The notes below the pieces were generated by a model. The model did not search any database and was not told where the DNA came from. It was given only the letters and a program-made list of their open reading frames with translations. A program made the position numbers and the translations under genes. This document shows positions 43,474 through 53,258 of a stretch of 64,000 nucleotides of DNA, one piece after another (the first letter of the stretch is position 1; the number at the start of each line of letters is the position of its first letter). The stretch covers positions 2,852,001 to 2,916,000 of the forward strand of contig NZ_AP022560.1 of assembly GCF_010726085.1 (NCBI RefSeq). Direction: 5' to 3'. This DNA comes from Mycolicibacterium moriokaense. GTDB taxonomy: Bacteria > Actinomycetota > Actinomycetes > Mycobacteriales > Mycobacteriaceae.

Positions 43474-44933
43474 CGTCCTGCCTCCGCGGGTAGCGGCGCC
43501 TCGGCGGGCAGGGGCGCGGGTGGTGGGGCAGCGGCGGGCTGGGGTGGCGGTGCTGTGCCGAGCAGCTGTGCGAGATCCTCTGGGGCCAGCATGCGTTGGG
43601 TGCCGGGCTGCAACTCCAGGCCCTCCATTCCGGGACCGATTCGCCATGTCGTTTCGCCCCGGTTGCGGTGGGAGAAGATGTTGTCGGGCGCGAACACACC
43701 GGGCACCGTCGTGGGCTTGTATCCCGGCGGCGGGCGCAGCCGCTCCTCGGAGTAGGCCACCTGATCGCGAAGCGTCGACGCCGTGTTGAAGATGTTCTGA
43801 CCGAACGGCGGGTAGTTGAACTTGATGGCGTCGAAGATCGGCGCTAGATATTGGGCGCAGAGTTCGGCGGACTCCTGATAGCCGAGCCGGCTGCCGGCCT
43901 GGATGACGCTGCAGATCATCTGCAGGGGGTTGGCGAAGTTGGTCACCACGAGTGCACCCGTGGTGGCGCCGTGGGCGGGCTCGTAGATCGCGGCCAGGTT
44001 GGCGGCGGTGTTCGGCAGGACATGCAGGCCCATCTCAAGACCTTCGCGCGGTTCCGGCTGGACGACGGCGTTGCTGACCTCGGCCAGTTGGTTGATGTCG
44101 TGCGCCAGCTGAGAGCCGTTCTCGCCGAGGAAGGTTCGCAACGTCGAGACAAGCGAGTCGACCTCGGTGATCACCGTCGACAACTCCTGGTCCGAGTTGC
44201 TCAGTGAACCGGTGAACTCGGCGAGGTTGGAGTTGAGTTGGACGAACTGTTCGTCATTGGCCTGCAACGTGTTGACGAACAACGCAAGACTGCGGACGAC
44301 GGAGAAGAAGTCGCCGCGACCCTCATTGAGCGCGGTGACGGCCTCCGACAGCGACGTCAGCGTCTTGTTGATGGCCTCGCCCTTGCCGTCCAGACCGTTG
44401 GCGAACGAGTTGATGACCTCGCCGATGGGTCCGGCGGGTTGTTGGGGCGTTGGCTTGAACTCTTCGACCAGGTTGCCGAGATCGTCACGCAGATCGTCCC
44501 ATTCGACGGGAACCTGGGTGCGCTCGATCGGGATGACCGCACCGTCGGCCAGCGTCGGCCCGCCCTCATAGCGCGGCCCCAGCCGGATGGTCCGCGATGC
44601 GACGAGGCTGGGGTTGAGGATCGTCGCCGTCGCGTCGGCGGGCACCTTGTACTTGTTCTCGTAGTGGAAGGTGACCTTCATCCGACCGTTGACCGGTTCG
44701 ATCGTGTCGATGGAGCCGACCCGGATCCCAAGCACCTCCACCTGGTCGCCGGGATAGAGCGCGATCGCGGACGGGAAGTACGCCACGACGGTGTTGGTCG
44801 TCAGCTTGCGGTACAGCTGGAAGCCGACGATCGCCGCCGTGAGGCCGAGGATGATCACCAGCGTTCCGACGATGACCATGCCGCGCGAGAGCCGCGGCAG
44901 TTTCAGCTTGCGAATGTCCAGAATCGTCGTCAC
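43470..44933 (-). CDS. mceD: Mce family protein, MceD position, operon 2 (Mce1D-like)
   Basis: A 487-residue Mce protein. Anchor at about 18-38; MlaD domain ALYPGDQVEVLGIRVGSIDT; then PEPREGLEMGLHVLP, FANPLQMICSVIQAGSRLGY and QESAELCAQYLAPIFDAIKF, which match the Mce1D protein of M. tuberculosis as I know it. GTG 44933 start. The C-terminus is proline-rich and ends PLPAEAPLPAEAGR, the tail also seen on MceA of operon 1. This assigns operon 2 to the mce1 type. Confidence 0.94.
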   Translation of the reverse strand: MTTILDIRKLKLPRLSRGMVIVGTLVIILGLTAAIVGFQLYRKLTTNTVVAYFPSAIALYPGDQVEVLGIRVGSIDTIEPVNGRMKVTFHYENKYKVPADATATILNPSLVASRTIRLGPRYEGGPTLADGAVIPIERTQVPVEWDDLRDDLGNLVEEFKPTPQQPAGPIGEVINSFANGLDGKGEAINKTLTSLSEAVTALNEGRGDFFSVVRSLALFVNTLQANDEQFVQLNSNLAEFTGSLSNSDQELSTVITEVDSLVSTLRTFLGENGSQLAHDINQLAEVSNAVVQPEPREGLEMGLHVLPNTAANLAAIYEPAHGATTGALVVTNFANPLQMICSVIQAGSRLGYQESAELCAQYLAPIFDAIKFNYPPFGQNIFNTASTLRDQVAYSEERLRPPPGYKPTTVPGVFAPDNIFSHRNRGETTWRIGPGMEGLELQPGTQRMLAPEDLAQLLGTAPPPQPAAAPPPAPLPAEAPLPAEAGR

Positions 44934-44936
44934 AGA

Positions 44937-46370
44937 TCACCCTCCCGCCGTGGTCTGCCGGTGCGGCACCGTCGTGGCACCGGGGTTGGTTGCCGGGGGG
45001 ATGGGCACCGGTGTGCCGGGCACCGGAGGCGCAGGCTGGCCCGGCAGCGCGGCGGCGGGCAGTCCCGGGCCCGGCAGGGGTCCCGTCGGATTGGCGGGGG
45101 AGGACAACACATTCGGCGGTCCGTACCCGCCAGGCACCGGCCCGAACGGACCCTGGTTCAGGGCGGCGCACGGCAGCGGATTGCCCGGTATGGGCTGCGC
45201 GCCAGGGGCCGGCGTGTAGGAGCACGGTGAGCCCGGAGGCACGGCCGCATGCGGGAACTCGGGTGTGCCTTCCTGAACCGGCGGTGCGGGCGGTGGGGCG
45301 CCGTTGGGCAGCCGCTCGCCGTTGGGGTCGGGGAACTGGAACGCAGGCAGTCCCGCGTCGCCCCAGAACTTCTGAGGATCGATGCCGCGCTCCTTGAACG
45401 CGGAGTCGATGAACGGTTGCAGGATGCTGCCGGGCAGCAGGTTGACCAGCATCGCCTTGAAGTACGGTCCCGACCCGACCGCCTCGCTGAGCGCGGCGGA
45501 GAAGTTCCTGATCGTGACGAGAAGTTCCGCCAGGTCGTGCTTGTGCTTTTCGAGGATGTCGCTGACCGTGCCCACCTGCTTGAGCACGTTGTTGAGGTTC
45601 GGGTTGTCGTTGACCAGACCGCGCACCTGCACCGCGACGGCCGAAACACGTTCCAGCAGTTGGTCGACCGCCTGTCCGCGGGCGTTCACGTCGGCGAGCA
45701 GACTGTTCGACCTGACGAGGATCTGGTTGATCTTCTCGCTGCGGTCACCGAAGACGCGCGCCACCGCGTTCGCGTCCTTCAGCAGTGCCTTGAGGTCCTC
45801 GTTGCGCTTGGCGATCGTGTCGGAGAACCGTTCGACACCGTCCAGTGCGGCACTGAGATGCGGCGATGCCTGGTCGATGGTGTCGCTGACCACGTCGAGT
45901 GACTCCTTGATGGCGTCGATGTCCCAGCCCGACGCGGCTTTCGTCGTGTCGTCGATCGCGTCGTAGATCTGGTAGGGGGTGGCCGTGTGGTTCAGGGGGA
46001 TGACCTCGTTGACACGCAACGGCGTCGAGCCGCGCGGCTCGATCTGAATCACCTTCTGCCCCAACAGCGTGTCCGTCTGGATCGCCATGCGGCTGTCGGA
46101 TCCGACGATGGTCCCGCCGAGGTCGAATCCGACCACCACTCGGTCGACGTCCAACTCCAGGGACCGGACCGTGCCGACGTCCATCCCCGCGATCCGCACC
46201 TTGTCGCCCTTCGAGAGACCACCCGACTCGGCGAACTCGCCGTAGTAGACCGGCTGCGCGAAGAGCATGGGCACGGTGGTGAAGCTCTGACCCACCCCGA
46301 TCACCAAGGCAGTGATGACGATTCCCATGAATCCCCGCCGTACGCGGTTGCCGCTCTCCAGTGTTCTCAC
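44937..46370 (-). CDS. mceC: Mce family protein, MceC position, operon 2
   Basis: A 477-residue Mce protein. Start GTG 46370, which overlaps the mceB stop by four bases; the longer open frame is rejected. Anchor at about 14-34 (GFMGIVITALVIGVGQSFTT). MlaD domain ESGGLSKGDKVRIAGMDVGT at about 44-63, long helical domain, then an unusually long tail of about 150 residues rich in proline with two cysteines (SPCSYTPAPGAQPIPGNPLP). Such tails are typical of mce1-type MceC. Confidence 0.93.
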   Translation of the reverse strand: MRTLESGNRVRRGFMGIVITALVIGVGQSFTTVPMLFAQPVYYGEFAESGGLSKGDKVRIAGMDVGTVRSLELDVDRVVVGFDLGGTIVGSDSRMAIQTDTLLGQKVIQIEPRGSTPLRVNEVIPLNHTATPYQIYDAIDDTTKAASGWDIDAIKESLDVVSDTIDQASPHLSAALDGVERFSDTIAKRNEDLKALLKDANAVARVFGDRSEKINQILVRSNSLLADVNARGQAVDQLLERVSAVAVQVRGLVNDNPNLNNVLKQVGTVSDILEKHKHDLAELLVTIRNFSAALSEAVGSGPYFKAMLVNLLPGSILQPFIDSAFKERGIDPQKFWGDAGLPAFQFPDPNGERLPNGAPPPAPPVQEGTPEFPHAAVPPGSPCSYTPAPGAQPIPGNPLPCAALNQGPFGPVPGGYGPPNVLSSPANPTGPLPGPGLPAAALPGQPAPPVPGTPVPIPPATNPGATTVPHRQTTAGG

Positions 46371-47407
46371 TTGGGCGTGCACCTGCCCGTCGGCTGCGTC
46401 GTCACCTTGACCATGCGGACCGGCCCGCCGGGCTGCAGCCCGTTGATCTTCAGCGTGAGGTCGCACATGTAGAAGTTGAAGAAGTCGCCGTACACGCCAC
46501 CAGCACGCCCGAGGATCTGGAACGCACCGGGCAGTGATCCTAGTAGGTCGTCGATCGCAACCCGGTTGTCCACCAACGGTTGTGCCACCTGCTCCACATA
46601 GGCGATGGAACTGTGCAACTCGGGCCGGTCGTCGGCGAGCAGATCGGCCACCGTGCCCGCGGCGTCGCTGATGTGGGCCACGGCGTCGGCGAGGGGGTCG
46701 CCGCGTGCGCTCAGCCCGGAGATCAGTGCCTCCAGGTCGACGACGGTCTGATCGAATTCCTTCTGGTGTTTGGTGGTGGTCGCCAGCACTGTGCGCAGGT
46801 TGGTGATGACCTCGCCGATCGCCTGGTCATGGTCGGCGAGTTCCATTGTCAACTGCGCGGTTTGGTCCAGGATGTTGGCGATGCTGCCACCCTGGCCCTG
46901 GAACACGGTGATCAACGAGCGCGAGATGTTGTTGACCTTCTCCGGGTCCAGCGAGCGCAGCAGTGGCCGGAAACTGCCGATCAGCGCGTCGAGGCTGAGC
47001 GCCGGCTGGGTCTGGGTAAGCGGGATGGTGCCGCCCGGGGAGAGCACCCGATGTGCCCCTTCACCCTCCCCACGCTGCAGCTCGATGTACCGCGTTCCGA
47101 TGAGGTCGGCGTAGCGGATCGACGCGGTGGTGGACTCGTAGAGCGGAATCGTCTCGTCCACAGTGAATTCGACACGCACATGCTTACCGCCGTCGATCAG
47201 CTGCATGCGCGAGACCTTGCCGACCTCGACTCCCGACGCGCGGACGAACTGGCCCTCGCGCAGGCCGCCGATGTCGCCGAACACCGCGGCGTAGGTCTTG
47301 GTCCTGTCGAACCGAACCTGCCCGAACACCACGATGATCAGACCCGTGAGCAGCAGCAGAATGAGCGCGCTGACGCCGAGTCGGATGGCGGTTCCGGTGA
47401 TTTTCAT
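46367..47407 (-). CDS. mceB: Mce family protein, MceB position, operon 2
   Basis: A 346-residue Mce protein, start ATG 47407. Anchor at residues 6-28 (TAIRLGVSALILLLLTGLII), MlaD domain DIGGLREGQFVRASGVEVGK at about 44-63, then a helical region. The C-terminus has MCDLTLKINGLQPGG and RCTPK with two cysteines, the MceB pattern also seen in operon 1. It overlaps mceA by four bases. Confidence 0.94.
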   Translation of the reverse strand: MKITGTAIRLGVSALILLLLTGLIIVVFGQVRFDRTKTYAAVFGDIGGLREGQFVRASGVEVGKVSRMQLIDGGKHVRVEFTVDETIPLYESTTASIRYADLIGTRYIELQRGEGEGAHRVLSPGGTIPLTQTQPALSLDALIGSFRPLLRSLDPEKVNNISRSLITVFQGQGGSIANILDQTAQLTMELADHDQAIGEVITNLRTVLATTTKHQKEFDQTVVDLEALISGLSARGDPLADAVAHISDAAGTVADLLADDRPELHSSIAYVEQVAQPLVDNRVAIDDLLGSLPGAFQILGRAGGVYGDFFNFYMCDLTLKINGLQPGGPVRMVKVTTQPTGRCTPK

Positions 47408-48645
47408 GGGTTGATCGTGTTCTCCCCGACCTGGCGGCCCCACACGTATTCGGTGAACATCGGTGTCGCGGACTCGAAGTGGTCATACGGCGCGATGGTG
47501 GCTCCGGTGTCCATGACCAGGACGGGCGCGGGCCAGAGTTCTCTGGTGATCTTCTGCCAGCAGCCGGGCTTGCCGCCGGGTCCGCCCTTCGCGTTCACCC
47601 TCGGAAGATTGTCGGGGTACACGTAGGGGTTCTCGGCGCCCAACAACCCCGAAGCCAGTTGCAGTGAGTAGCCGTTCGCGCCCAGCGCGTGGCTGACCAT
47701 CGGTGCGATCTCGTCGTAATTGCGGATCCCGCAGAAGAATTCGGGGCTGTAGGTGTCGAGCACGCCGGAGGTGGCGGTCAGGTCGGATACCGAGCGCACG
47801 AAATAGGGTTCGCCCTTTTCGAAGACGTAGGCACCGGTCTCGGCGAAGCTCAGGCCCGCCTCCAGCACGCGGTCCAGGTCCGCGCTGTGCTCGTTAAGGG
47901 TCTCGGCGGTCACCACGCCGTTGTCGAGGAAACGCCAGAGGTCGGGCGAGGCCTGCTCGTAGACCTCCGCCAGGTCGGCGAGGCGGCGGATGTCGGCGGT
48001 CAGCGTCGGCATGCGGGGATTGACCTGATCGAGAATCCGTTCGCCGGCGAGCAGCGACTCGCCGAACTGGGTGCCGAGTCCCTCGAACGCCTGCGAGGTC
48101 GCCGACAGCGTCTTGTTGAGCTCGATCGGGTCGATCTTCTCGCCGATTTCGGTGACGGTTTCGAACAGCGTGTTGAACTCGGTGGTGACTGAGGTGGCGT
48201 CGATGACGTCGCCGCTCTCGATCCGTGCCGCCACCGGATGTTCCGGCCAGCTCAGGGCGACGTACTTGTTGCCGAACACGGTGGTGGCCTTGATGTCGGC
48301 ACGCACATTGGCCGGAATCTGGCTGACGTAGCGCGGATTGACGTCGAGCAGGATCTTGGCCTTGGCGTCACCGCCGTCGTCGTAGTGCTGGATCGAGTCC
48401 ACCCTGCCGATCGGCACCCCGTTCAAGGTGACCTTGGAGCCCGGGTCCATGACCAGGCCGCCACGGCCGGCGATCATTGTCAGTGTGATCTTGGGGGTGA
48501 AGTAGTTCTCGAACCGGCCGTAGATCAGGCCGAAGACCAGCGCCATGAGCAGCAGCGCCGCCAGGCCGATCGTCTTGATCGGCACTTTCCGTCGCGGACC
48601 GTTGACTCCCGAGGAGTCGGACTTGCCGCGCTTACCCAGTCGCAT
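47404..48645 (-). CDS. mceA: Mce family protein, MceA position, operon 2
   Basis: A 413-residue Mce protein. A basic N-terminus, an anchor at about residues 24-44 (TIGLAALLLMALVFGLIYGR) and the MlaD domain MDPGSKVTLNGVPIGRVDSI at about 66-85. The C-terminal part has GCWQKITRELWPAPVLVMDT. In all four M. tuberculosis mce operons two YrbE genes precede mceA; here a TetR gene does, overlapping by 14 bp. So this operon codes for six substrate-binding subunits but no permease. Confidence 0.94.
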   Translation of the reverse strand: MRLGKRGKSDSSGVNGPRRKVPIKTIGLAALLLMALVFGLIYGRFENYFTPKITLTMIAGRGGLVMDPGSKVTLNGVPIGRVDSIQHYDDGGDAKAKILLDVNPRYVSQIPANVRADIKATTVFGNKYVALSWPEHPVAARIESGDVIDATSVTTEFNTLFETVTEIGEKIDPIELNKTLSATSQAFEGLGTQFGESLLAGERILDQVNPRMPTLTADIRRLADLAEVYEQASPDLWRFLDNGVVTAETLNEHSADLDRVLEAGLSFAETGAYVFEKGEPYFVRSVSDLTATSGVLDTYSPEFFCGIRNYDEIAPMVSHALGANGYSLQLASGLLGAENPYVYPDNLPRVNAKGGPGGKPGCWQKITRELWPAPVLVMDTGATIAPYDHFESATPMFTEYVWGRQVGENTINP

Positions 48646-49285
48646 CGCGCTTTTGGGGACGCAGCGGCGCGAGCAGTATTGCGATCATGGTGCGAATGTG
48701 AGCTTCATTGTCCACCCCTAGTCCGATATCCGGTGCGATCCACAGACTGCCGAAGAATCGCATCAGCAGTTCGGCCATCGCCCGGGCGTCGACCTTGACG
48801 CCCAAATCCTTTGCGGCTTGGGAGATATCGCGCCGCAGGCCGACGAGCTGGAATTCGGCGACGCGTGGGTCCCGGTGCAGCGGCAGCGCGGTTTCGTCTT
48901 CGACCAGTCGCCGCGCCACCGGGTGGGTGCGGATCAACCGCACCGTCTCCACCGACAACTCGAACAGCCGGTTGTAGGGGTCGTCGAACGACTTGGCCTT
49001 GGTTTCGAATTCGGAGATCAGCCGCTGCAGTTCGAGCGCGAGCGCCTCACGGATCAAGGTGTCCTTGGATTCGAACCGGCGGAACACCGTCGCGCGGCCC
49101 ACCCCTGCGGTGCGGGCGACGTCCTCGACGGTCATCCGCTCGATGCCATAGCGCGTCAGACACCGCAGTGTCGCTTCCAAGATGGCGATATCGGAGGCGT
49201 CGCGCAGCACCGGCGGAGTCGCGAGTGCGCTGGCCACGATATTCCCAGTCTTGGGCGTGGGACTCACAAGCGGGGACAGTATCAT
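48632..49285 (-). CDS. TetR-family regulator heading mce operon 2
   Basis: A 217-residue TetR-type repressor. The DNA-binding part at about residues 28-75 reads ILEATLRCLTRYGIERMTVE then DVARTAGVGRATVFRRFESK. The C-terminal helical domain would bind the effector. Start ATG 49285 (MILSPLV) is chosen; a longer open frame upstream reads through the hairpin repeat and is not real. Its stop overlaps the mceA start by 14 bp, so it controls and is part of the operon transcript. Confidence 0.88.
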   Translation of the reverse strand: MILSPLVSPTPKTGNIVASALATPPVLRDASDIAILEATLRCLTRYGIERMTVEDVARTAGVGRATVFRRFESKDTLIREALALELQRLISEFETKAKSFDDPYNRLFELSVETVRLIRTHPVARRLVEDETALPLHRDPRVAEFQLVGLRRDISQAAKDLGVKVDARAMAELLMRFFGSLWIAPDIGLGVDNEAHIRTMIAILLAPLRPQKRDATG

Positions 49286-49340
49286 GCGTCTCACCAGACT
49301 TGGCCGTCTCGGAGAAATTGGTCCGCGTGACCCGTGCGAT

Positions 49341-49393
49341 GCGATTTCGGCGTGCTGGGTCGCGCTCAGCGTGACCAGCCACGCCGAAATCGC
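49341..49393. repeat. 53-bp hairpin repeat, copy 1 (after MFS stop)
   Basis: Imperfect palindrome with arms GCGATTTCGGCGTG and CACGCCGAAATCGC and an inner hairpin around CGCGCTCAGCG. It lies directly past the MFS stop codon on the minus strand. A near-identical copy lies past the MarR stop (50625). It could work as a terminator. Confidence 0.85.
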
Positions 49394-50598
49394 TAAGAAT
49401 CGCTGCCGACCGTGATCACCGTCGCCTCGTCGAGCTCGTCGAGTTCCCCCTCGACGTCGATGCCCATCAGGTGCGGGCGACTGGCCGCCAGCACGCCGGC
49501 GGCCAGCAGCACCGCACCCGCGCCGACCCAGAACGGCACATGCACGTTGATCCGCTCGCCGAGCACCCCGGCCAGCCACGGCGCCAACGCGGCACCGGAG
49601 AACCGCACGAAGCTGTAAGCCGCTGAGGCCACACCTCTTTCGACGGGCGCCGCCTTCATCACCGTCTCGGTGATCAACGTGTTGTTGATGCCGATGAAGA
49701 GGCCGGCGATCACCACGCACGCCGCCAACAGGGGCTTGTGGTCGGTGCCGACGGCCATCACCACGAGCACCGCCGTCATCGCCACCAGGTTCGCCAACAA
49801 GGTCGGGACCGTGCCGAAGCGATGCTGCAGCCGCGGCGCGACGACCACCGACGTGAACGCCAGCGCGATACCCCAGCCGAAGAAGATCAGCCCGATCTCA
49901 TGAGCGCTCATGTCGAGCGGGAACGGCGTGAACGCCAGCAGCGTGAAGAAGCCGAAGTTGTAGAGCAGCGCGGTGATCGCCACCCCGAGCAGCCCGCGGT
50001 GCCGCAGCGCACGGAACGGGTCGGCCAACGTGGTGGCCCGCGCGGCGGGTGGCGTCGACGGCAACAGGAACGCGGTGACGACGACCGCGACGGCCATCAG
50101 CACCGACACCCCGAAGAACGGGCCGCGCCACGAGATCGACCCCAGGACACCGCCGACCAGCGGGCCGACTGCGATGCCCAGGCCGAGCGCCGCCTCGTAC
50201 AGGATGATCGCCTGCGCCACCGACCCGCGCGCCGAGTTCACGATCGTCGCCAGCGCCGTCGCGACGAACAGCGCGTTGCCCAGACCCCAAAGTGCCCGCC
50301 ACCCAACGATTTCGGTCACCGTGTCCGACATACCGGCCAGCCCTGCGCCGGCGATGATCACCACCAGGCCGATCAGCAGCGTGCGCTTCGGGCCGATGCG
50401 GCTGGCCACCACGCCCGTGATGAGCATCGCGACGCCCATCACCGCCATATAGCTGGTGAACAACAGCGACACCTGAGACGGCGACGCGTTGAGGGTGTCG
50501 GCGATCGGCTTGAGGATCGGGTCGACGAGACCGATACCCATGAACGCGACGACAGACGCGAAGGCAACGGCCCAAACAGCTTTGGGTTGACGCCACAT
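49393..50598 (-). CDS. MFS drug-type efflux transporter
   Basis: A 401-residue major-facilitator protein with about 12 hydrophobic helices. Early helices read AVAFASVVAFMGIGLVDPIL and LLFTSYMAVMGVAMLITGVV, with the loop SRIGPKRTLLIGLVV (motif A). ATG 50598 with AGGAG eleven bases upstream. It follows a MarR gene on the same strand (75 bp), a common pair for regulated efflux of toxic small molecules; substrate unknown. A hairpin repeat begins at the stop codon. Confidence 0.92.
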   Translation of the reverse strand: MWRQPKAVWAVAFASVVAFMGIGLVDPILKPIADTLNASPSQVSLLFTSYMAVMGVAMLITGVVASRIGPKRTLLIGLVVIIAGAGLAGMSDTVTEIVGWRALWGLGNALFVATALATIVNSARGSVAQAIILYEAALGLGIAVGPLVGGVLGSISWRGPFFGVSVLMAVAVVVTAFLLPSTPPAARATTLADPFRALRHRGLLGVAITALLYNFGFFTLLAFTPFPLDMSAHEIGLIFFGWGIALAFTSVVVAPRLQHRFGTVPTLLANLVAMTAVLVVMAVGTDHKPLLAACVVIAGLFIGINNTLITETVMKAAPVERGVASAAYSFVRFSGAALAPWLAGVLGERINVHVPFWVGAGAVLLAAGVLAASRPHLMGIDVEGELDELDEATVITVGSDS

Positions 50599-50624
50599 AC
50601 GGGCGATACTCCTAACGTTTTGTA

Positions 50625-50677
50625 GCGATTTCGGTGTGCTAAGTCGCGCTGAGCGCGACCAGCCACGCCGAAATCAC
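50625..50677. repeat. 53-bp hairpin repeat, copy 2 (after MarR stop)
   Basis: Same element as copy 1 with a few changes (GATTTCGGTGTG arm paired with CCACGCCGAAATC, inner stem TCGCGCTGAGCGCGA). The MarR stop TGA lies inside the element. It sits between MarR and MFS and may reduce read-through. Confidence 0.85.
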
Positions 50678-51111
50678 CGAGATTTTGTGGGGGAGGACGC
50701 GTCGGCGAGCAGTCGGCGCAGCACCTCGACGGCGTTGCCGAGGGTCTGCTGATCCTTCGCATCGAGGCGCTCGAGATACGGATCGATGGCGGCGCCGCGA
50801 TCCACCCGTACCTGCCTCAGTGTCTCGACGCCCTTGGCCGTGATCTCGATGAGCACGGCCCGCGCATCGTCGGGGTCGACGGTGCGCGATACATAACCCC
50901 CGTCCTCGAGTCGACGTACCTGGGTGGTCATCGTCGGCTGCGAGCAGTGGTCCAGCGCGGCGAGGTCGGATATCCGGGTCGGCCCCTGGTCCTCGATGGT
51001 CGACAGCAACCGCGCCTGCGCGTATCCCAGCGGCAGCCGCGCGCGCTGTGTGGCGAGTCGGTTGAGCCGGGCGACCACAGCCAGCAGATCAGCTCCAAGA
51101 GTCTGAGACAT
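50674..51111 (-). CDS. MarR-family transcriptional regulator
   Basis: A 145-residue winged-helix regulator. Start ATG 51111 (MSQTLGADLLAVVARLNRLA); the DNA-binding core is RISDLAALDHCSQPTMTTQV then RRLEDGGYVSRTVDPDDARA, the MarR wing with its DxR. It is followed by the MFS gene and is divergent from the ECF transporter. The palindrome at 51125-51139, 14 bp upstream of the start, is its likely operator. Confidence 0.92.
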   Translation of the reverse strand: MSQTLGADLLAVVARLNRLATQRARLPLGYAQARLLSTIEDQGPTRISDLAALDHCSQPTMTTQVRRLEDGGYVSRTVDPDDARAVLIEITAKGVETLRQVRVDRGAAIDPYLERLDAKDQQTLGNAVEVLRRLLADASSPTKSR

Positions 51112-51124
51112 AGCTTCTAGATTA

Positions 51125-51139
51125 CATAGTTTTACTATG
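51125..51139. promoter_or_regulatory. Probable MarR operator
   Basis: CATAGTTTTACTATG, a perfect 6-bp inverted repeat with a 3-bp spacer, in the 98-bp gap between the divergent MarR and ECF transporter genes. Spacing and AT-rich content fit a MarR dimer site that may overlap the MarR promoter. Confidence 0.6.
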
Positions 51140-51209
51140 CAGTTCAAACCTGCCGCAGGTCGGAGCGCGGCGAAGACCGCTCTCACCCTACGACTGGCAG
51201 AATCATGAA

Positions 51210-53258
51210 ATGGCCGTGACCGGGGATTCGAGCATGTCTCGACGTTCCGGCTCGCTGAATCCCGCCGAACTCGCACAGGCGTCGGTCATTGCGGCGCTGT
51301 CGGCTGCCACGGCGATCATCTCCGTCGTCGTTCCCTTTGCCGCCGCGCTGTCATTGGTCGGCACCGTCCCGATGGGTCTGCTGGCCTACCGCTACCGACT
51401 GCGGGTGCTGCTCACCGCGACCGTCGCGGGCGCGATCATCGCCTTCCTGATCGCCGGCATGGGCGGCTTCATGACCGTCGTCAACTGCGCCTACATCGGC
51501 GGACTGACCGGCATCGTCAAGCGTCGCGGCCGCGGCACCACGACCGTCTTCCTCTGTTCACTGGTCGCCGGCTCCGTCTTCGGCGTCGCAGTCGTCACCG
51601 CGCTGGCGGTCCTGGCGCGGCTGCGCCACCTGATCTTCGAATCGGTGACCGCCAACATCAACGGCGTCGCCGCGATCATCGCGCGCATCCCCGACATGCA
51701 AGGCGTCGCCGACCAACTCAAGCGCGACTTCGCCACCGCGCTCGAGTACTGGCCGTTCCTGTTCTTTGCGACCTCGATCTTGTCCATCTCCATGGTGACT
51801 CTCATCGGCTGGTGGGCGTTGTCGCGGGTGCTTTCGCGTCTGTTCGGCATTCCCGACGTGCACAAGCTCGACGCCTCGACCGACACCGGGCCGATCGCGC
51901 CGGTGCCGATGCGCCTGCACGACGTCCGCTTCCGCTATCCCAACACCGATCACGACGCGCTGGGCCCGGTGTCGCTGACCGTCGAACCGGGCGAGCACCT
52001 CGCCATCACCGGCGCCAACGGCTCGGGCAAGACGACGCTGATGCTGATGCTCGCCGGACGCGAACCCACCGCGGGCACCATCGAGCGGCCCGGCGCCGTC
52101 GGGCTCGGCCGGCTCGGCGGCACGGCGGTGATCATGCAGCACCCCGAGAGTCAGGTGCTCGGCACGCGGGTGGCCGACGACGTGGTGTGGGGCCTGCCGC
52201 CTGGCACCACCACCGACGTGCACAGGCTGCTGGGCGAGGTCGGCCTCGATGGTCTGGCCGAACGCGACACCGGCGGCCTGTCCGGCGGTGAGCTACAGCG
52301 CCTCGCGGTCGCCGCGGCGCTCGCGCGCGAGCCGTCGCTGCTGATCGCCGACGAGGTCACCAGCATGGTCGATCAGGACGGCCGCACAGCGCTGATGTCG
52401 GTGCTGTCCGGGCTGACCCAGCACCACGACATGTCGCTGGTGCACATCACCCACTACAACGACGAGGCCGACGCCGCCGACCGCGCCGTGAACCTCACCG
52501 GCAACGGTGGCGCCGCCGACAACACCGACATGGTGGAGACCGCCTCGGCGCCCGCTGCGACAATGGCACACGGCCACCACGCAGACACTCCGGTGCTTCA
52601 GCTGGTCGACGTCAACCATGAATACGCCAGCGGGACACCGTGGGCCGCAACGGCTCTGCGCGACATCACCTTCACCGTCAACGAGGGCGACGGGCTGCTG
52701 ATCCACGGTGTCAACGGATCCGGCAAGTCCACCCTGGCATGGATCATGGCGGGCCTCACCGTCCCGACGTCCGGCAGCTGCCTGCTCGACGGCAGGCCGG
52801 TGTCCGAACAGGTTGGCGCCGTGGCCATCTCGTTCCAGGCGGCCCGACTGCAGTTGATGCGCGGCCGCGTCGACCTGGAGATCGCGTCGGCGGCCGGGTT
52901 CTCCCATCGCGACCGCAAGCGGGTGGCCGAGGCGTTGGCCACCGTCGGCCTGGATCCGGGCCTGGCGAAGCGGCGCATCGACCAACTCAGCGGTGGCCAG
53001 ATGCGCCGTGTGGTGCTCGCCGGTCTGCTGGCTCGGTCGCCGCGCGCGCTCATCCTCGACGAGCCGCTCGCCGGGCTGGACGCCGCGAGTCAGCGTGGGC
53101 TGCTGCGCCTTCTGGCCGAGCTGCGGCGCAACGCCGGCCTGACGGTGATCATCATCTCGCACGACTTCTCGGGCCTCGAGGAGGTGTGCCCGCGCATCCT
53201 GCACCTGCAGGACGGCGTTCTGGCACCGGTACCGACCACCGCGGGAGGCGTGTCATGA
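51210..53258 (+). CDS. ECF transporter: membrane S-like domain fused to two ATPase domains
   Basis: A 682-residue fusion. Residues 1-215 are a membrane domain with about six helices (DUF2232/YybS-like S component). Two ABC ATPase domains follow: the first with Walker [10 protein letters not shown] at about 268 and LSGGELQRL; the second with GVNGSGKST at about 500 and LSGGQMRRV, Walker B LILDE. M. tuberculosis Rv2326c has the same fusion, followed by the T-component gene Rv2325c, as here. It imports a vitamin, cofactor or metal that cannot be named. ATG 51210; ATG 51234 is possible. Confidence 0.9.
   Translation: MAVTGDSSMSRRSGSLNPAELAQASVIAALSAATAIISVVVPFAAALSLVGTVPMGLLAYRYRLRVLLTATVAGAIIAFLIAGMGGFMTVVNCAYIGGLTGIVKRRGRGTTTVFLCSLVAGSVFGVAVVTALAVLARLRHLIFESVTANINGVAAIIARIPDMQGVADQLKRDFATALEYWPFLFFATSILSISMVTLIGWWALSRVLSRLFGIPDVHKLDASTDTGPIAPVPMRLHDVRFRYPNTDHDALGPVSLTVEPGEHLAITGANGSGKTTLMLMLAGREPTAGTIERPGAVGLGRLGGTAVIMQHPESQVLGTRVADDVVWGLPPGTTTDVHRLLGEVGLDGLAERDTGGLSGGELQRLAVAAALAREPSLLIADEVTSMVDQDGRTALMSVLSGLTQHHDMSLVHITHYNDEADAADRAVNLTGNGGAADNTDMVETASAPAATMAHGHHADTPVLQLVDVNHEYASGTPWAATALRDITFTVNEGDGLLIHGVNGSGKSTLAWIMAGLTVPTSGSCLLDGRPVSEQVGAVAISFQAARLQLMRGRVDLEIASAAGFSHRDRKRVAEALATVGLDPGLAKRRIDQLSGGQMRRVVLAGLLARSPRALILDEPLAGLDAASQRGLLRLLAELRRNAGLTVIIISHDFSGLEEVCPRILHLQDGVLAPVPTTAGGVS

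Noticed and set aside
48632..49720. A 362-residue open frame for the TetR gene
   Set aside because: The first 145 residues read through the hairpin repeat and the MFS gene's other strand and have no family pattern; the TetR domain starts after ATG 49285.
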